From NCBI GenBank assembly GCA_025927665.1, contig JAICKZ010000128.1:1-8853 (forward strand): a DNA stretch of 8,853 nucleotides, read 5' to 3'. The DNA is from Steroidobacteraceae bacterium (GTDB lineage Bacteria; Pseudomonadota; Gammaproteobacteria; Steroidobacterales; Steroidobacteraceae). Shown in pieces: positions 6,087-8,853 of the stretch. A program made the position numbers and the translations under genes. How positions within the stretch are numbered: the first letter of the stretch is position 1; the number at the start of each line of letters is the position of its first letter. The notes under the pieces were generated by a model. That model made no database searches. It saw only the letters and a program-made list of their open reading frames with translations, and was not told where the DNA came from.

Positions 6087-8714
6087 ATGAATACCTTGGT
6101 TTCTTCAATGAATCATTCAAATAGTAGTACTGCATCCACCTTCACGAAGGCGGTGGTGTTGAAATTTGGCGGAACGAGCGTCTCAACTGCGGCTAACTGG
6201 AAAAATATTGCCGAGATTGTCAAAGCTCGCATCGCAGAAGGACTGCATCCGGTTGTTGTGCACTCAGCAATTTCAAAAATGACGGATGCGCTTGAGAAGT
6301 TACTCTCCGATGCGTTGCATGGCTCATGGCAATCCGCGTTGGAAGCGATCATCAATCGACATCGACAATTGGCCGTTGAGCTGGGCGTCAAACTGGATGT
6401 TGAGCTTGAAGAGCAATTCAATCGCCTGACGCAGATTGCTTCAGGTATCGGTTTGGTCGGTGAAGTAAGCGAACGCTTACGCGCACGTGTAATGGCTCAA
6501 GGTGAATTAATGGCCACGCGCTTAGGTGCGGCTTATCTTATATCGCAAGGCTTGAATGTAAAATGGATCGATGCGCGAACCGTGTTGAAAGCTGAGACAC
6601 GCAAGAATGTCAGCACACGTGCCAGTTATCTTTCTGCAACTTGTAATTTTGAGCCGGATGCCGCATTGCAATCGCAATGGTTGCAACAGTCACATGTACA
6701 CATCACACAAGGATTTATAGCCAGCGATGAGGCAGGTGATACGGTATTGCTGGGGCGCGGTGGTTCAGATACTTCAGGTAGTTATTTCGCTGCAAAGCTA
6801 CTGGCTTGTCGGCTGGAAATCTGGACCGATGTTCCTGGCATGTTCAGTGCCAATCCACGCTCAGTACCAACTGCACGCTTGTTACGTGCACTGGAATACG
6901 ATGAAGCGCAGGAAATCGCCAGTGCTGGTGCAAAAGTTTTACATCCACGTTGCATCATGCCTGCGAAACAATATGGCATTCCGCTTTATGTATATGCAAC
7001 ACAAACTCCAGCGCTTGAAGGCACCGTCATTACTGCACATGGTGGCAATGGTGATGCACATGTTAAAGCCGTGACAGTTAAAAAAGGGATCACGCTCATA
7101 TCAATGGACACCATGGGGATGTGGCATTCAGTTGGTTTTTTGGCCGATGCCTTTCAAGTATTCAAAAACCATGGTTTATCGGTAGATTTGGTGTCCACCT
7201 CGGAAACCAATGTCACCGTTTCTCTCGATCCCGCTGCCAACACTTTGAATCAAACTGCATTGAATGCATTGGTCGATGATCTTGTTCAACTGTGTCGTGT
7301 TGAGGTGTTCGGCCCCTGTGCGGCAGTAAGCCTGGTTGGTAAAAGCATTCGTGGCATTTTGCACAAGCTGGGCAATGCGCTGGAATTATTTGCGGAACAA
7401 AAAATTTACCTAGTCACTCAGGCAGCCAATGATTTGAATCTGACCTTTGTGGTTGATGAAGAGCAGGGTGACCGCTTAGTTGCGCGCCTGCATGAAATCA
7501 CCATTCACGACAATCCTAATGCACATATTTTAGGACCCACTTGGGAACAGCTGTACAACCCAACCACGACTACCGCCAATGCTTCGGCATGGTGGCATCG
7601 TAAGCGCAGCGCATTGCTTAAATTGGCTACCCAATATGAATCTACATTTGTGTATGACCGTGAGACATTGTTGCGTCAAGTCACTGCGATGCAACAGTTA
7701 GAGAGTGTTGATCAAGTATTTTATGCCATGAAAGCGAATTGGCATGCCGATATCTTGAAGCTATTCGTCAACAACGGCGTGGGTATTGAATGCGTATCAC
7801 ATGGCGAGCTCGATTATGTGTTTACGATCATACCTAACATTGATCGTAAAAAAGTATTGTTCACACCCAATTTTGCACCACGCGCGGAATATGAATATGC
7901 ATTGACACAACGTGTGCGGATTACGGTAGATAATTTATATGTGTTGCAAGCTTGGCCAGAAGTATTCAAAAATCATGAAGTACTATTGCGTGTGGACACA
8001 GGTTATGGCCGGGGACATCACAGTCACGTACGAACTGCAGGCGCGCACTCAAAATTTGGTATTCCACTGTCCGATTTTGATGAACTGCAGCAGTTGATTA
8101 CAAAGCATCAGATTAAAGTAATCGGTTTACAAGCGCATACCGGCAGCGGTGTGTTCAATGTCGATAACTGGGTGGAAGTTGCAAATACATTGGCATCGCT
8201 TGCCAGCCGCTTTGAAGATGTCAAAATCCTCGACATCGGCGGTGGCTTGGGCGTGCCTGAAAAATCTCATCAAGCTGCGTTTGATATTGTTGCACTTAAA
8301 CTCAAGTTGGCTCAATTCAAGCAGCAACATCCGCAATATCAATTGTGGATGGAGCCAGGTCGTTATTTGGTGGCGGAGGCCGGGGTACTCATTTCAAAAG
8401 TGACCCAATGCAAGGGTAAGGGTGAAGTGCAGTACGTGGGCATTTCTACCGGTATGAACTCATTAATTCGTCCTGCGTTGTATGGCGCTCATCATGAGAT
8501 CGTAAACCTGACGCGCTTGAATGAAGCTGCAACGCAGACAGTTAATGTGGTAGGGCCTATATGTGAGTCAGGGGATCAACTTGGCATGGATCGGCTGTTA
8601 CCTCCAACAGCCGAAGGAGACATATTACTGATTGGTATTGCCGGTGCATATGGGCGTTCGATGAGCTCACATTACAATTTGCGTGACCCCGCAGCGGAGG
8701 TTATGTTGGAGTGA
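6087..8714 (+). CDS. Bifunctional aspartate kinase / diaminopimelate decarboxylase (LysC-LysA fusion)
   Basis: An 875-residue fusion of the first and last enzymes of the diaminopimelate/lysine pathway, phosphorylating aspartate and decarboxylating meso-diaminopimelate to lysine. The kinase half (about 22-325) has KFGGTSV (26-32), GRGGSDTS (223-230), TDVPGMFSANPR (247-258) and GAKVLHPR (281-288). Two ACT domains follow (about 333-480). MWHSVGF (345-351) and TSE (371-373) match the lysine-contact residues of E. coli LysC, suggesting feedback inhibition by lysine. The PLP decarboxylase half (about 505-875) has YAMKAN (K549, Schiff base), HTGSG (684-688), DIGGG (716-720), EPGR (756-759), CESGD (826-830) and GAY (853-855). 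Both active sites look complete. The kinase-first order is known from Xanthomonadales. ATG 6087 is tentative: neither it nor the in-frame ATG at 6108 has a clear Shine-Dalgarno, and residues 1-20 are Ser/Thr/Asn-rich. Confidence 0.93.
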   Translation: MNTLVSSMNHSNSSTASTFTKAVVLKFGGTSVSTAANWKNIAEIVKARIAEGLHPVVVHSAISKMTDALEKLLSDALHGSWQSALEAIINRHRQLAVELGVKLDVELEEQFNRLTQIASGIGLVGEVSERLRARVMAQGELMATRLGAAYLISQGLNVKWIDARTVLKAETRKNVSTRASYLSATCNFEPDAALQSQWLQQSHVHITQGFIASDEAGDTVLLGRGGSDTSGSYFAAKLLACRLEIWTDVPGMFSANPRSVPTARLLRALEYDEAQEIASAGAKVLHPRCIMPAKQYGIPLYVYATQTPALEGTVITAHGGNGDAHVKAVTVKKGITLISMDTMGMWHSVGFLADAFQVFKNHGLSVDLVSTSETNVTVSLDPAANTLNQTALNALVDDLVQLCRVEVFGPCAAVSLVGKSIRGILHKLGNALELFAEQKIYLVTQAANDLNLTFVVDEEQGDRLVARLHEITIHDNPNAHILGPTWEQLYNPTTTTANASAWWHRKRSALLKLATQYESTFVYDRETLLRQVTAMQQLESVDQVFYAMKANWHADILKLFVNNGVGIECVSHGELDYVFTIIPNIDRKKVLFTPNFAPRAEYEYALTQRVRITVDNLYVLQAWPEVFKNHEVLLRVDTGYGRGHHSHVRTAGAHSKFGIPLSDFDELQQLITKHQIKVIGLQAHTGSGVFNVDNWVEVANTLASLASRFEDVKILDIGGGLGVPEKSHQAAFDIVALKLKLAQFKQQHPQYQLWMEPGRYLVAEAGVLISKVTQCKGKGEVQYVGISTGMNSLIRPALYGAHHEIVNLTRLNEAATQTVNVVGPICESGDQLGMDRLLPPTAEGDILLIGIAGAYGRSMSSHYNLRDPAAEVMLE

Positions 8715-8819
8715 AGGCTGATTTATCGAAGTTTGCGGCGTGTAATCCAAGTCTTGCACCTTAAGTCTGCCGCGAAGTGGCCGATGTGAGCTTAGAGCCT
8801 ATCTCAAGCCGAGGGTCAT
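8715..8819 (+). other. Intergenic region with possible stem-loop
   Basis: No gene is supported here. TTTGCGGC (8732-8739) can pair with GCCGCGAA (8769-8776) through eight pairs including one G-U, across a 29-nt loop. The loop contains AAGTCT twice (8749-8754 and 8763-8768). No T-run follows, so it is not an obvious terminator for the fusion gene. No good promoter hexamers are visible. Confidence 0.3.
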
Positions 8820-8853
8820 ATGACTCTTCACAATCAAACATCTGCACGACGAA
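8820..8853 (+). CDS. Possible start of a further gene (cut by window end)
   Basis: An ATG at 8820 is preceded by GAGGG (8811-8815) with a 4-nt gap. It opens a frame reading MTLHNQTSARR to the window end without a stop. Only eleven codons are visible, so the product cannot be guessed and the start itself is uncertain. Confidence 0.3.
   Translation, partial: MTLHNQTSARR

Noticed and set aside
5653..6088. Two - strand open frames opposite the small acidic gene (5653-5937 and 5735-6088)
   Set aside because: Their translations show no family features, and the + strand frame has a ribosome site, a promoter and a family-like C-terminus. The longer one also runs through the terminator.
6727..7074. 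115-codon + strand frame inside the aspartokinase region
   Set aside because: It overlaps the conserved kinase motifs in the real frame and has no recognisable domain.

Overview
The window is about 46% GC and densely coded, with every supported gene on the + strand. It looks like a chromosomal piece of a proteobacterium, most likely a gammaproteobacterium. The strongest hint is an aspartokinase fused to diaminopimelate decarboxylase, an arrangement I know mainly from Xanthomonas/Xylella relatives. An AddB-like nuclease of the proteobacterial 'probable DNA repair protein' type and a small PA3496-like protein point the same way. The exact lineage cannot be fixed from this sequence. I see no mobile element, CRISPR array, phage gene, rRNA or tRNA.

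Positions 1-5515 look like one transcription unit. It starts, cut by the window edge, with the C-terminal PD-(D/E)XK nuclease of an AddB-like protein carrying a CxxCx5C iron-sulfur signature. An AddA/RecB-like UvrD helicase-nuclease follows, overlapping it by 8 nt. Together they form a probable double-strand-break end-resection enzyme. Next come a glyoxalase-I-type VOC protein (start and stop overlap as ATGA) and a class III-like polyphosphate kinase 2 (16 nt gap). The tight junctions suggest translational coupling.

Positions 5516-5742 are an intergenic region. It holds two adjacent hairpins after the kinase gene, a perfect 15-bp palindrome that forms part of a wider inverted repeat, and a reasonable sigma70-type promoter. 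These precede a 73-residue acidic protein (5743-5964, GTG start) resembling the PA3496 family. A GC hairpin followed by eight T ends that unit at 6014-6039.

Positions 6087-8714 encode the 875-residue bifunctional LysC-LysA fusion. It carries the first and last steps of the diaminopimelate/lysine pathway, with the lysine-sensing ACT residues apparently kept. The last 139 bases hold a possible stem-loop and perhaps the first codons of another gene.

This reads as an ordinary housekeeping region. I found no convincing new multi-gene system. The points most worth checking are the dual-nuclease repair pair with its metabolic neighbours, the fusion enzyme with its weak translation start, and the palindromes upstream of the small gene.
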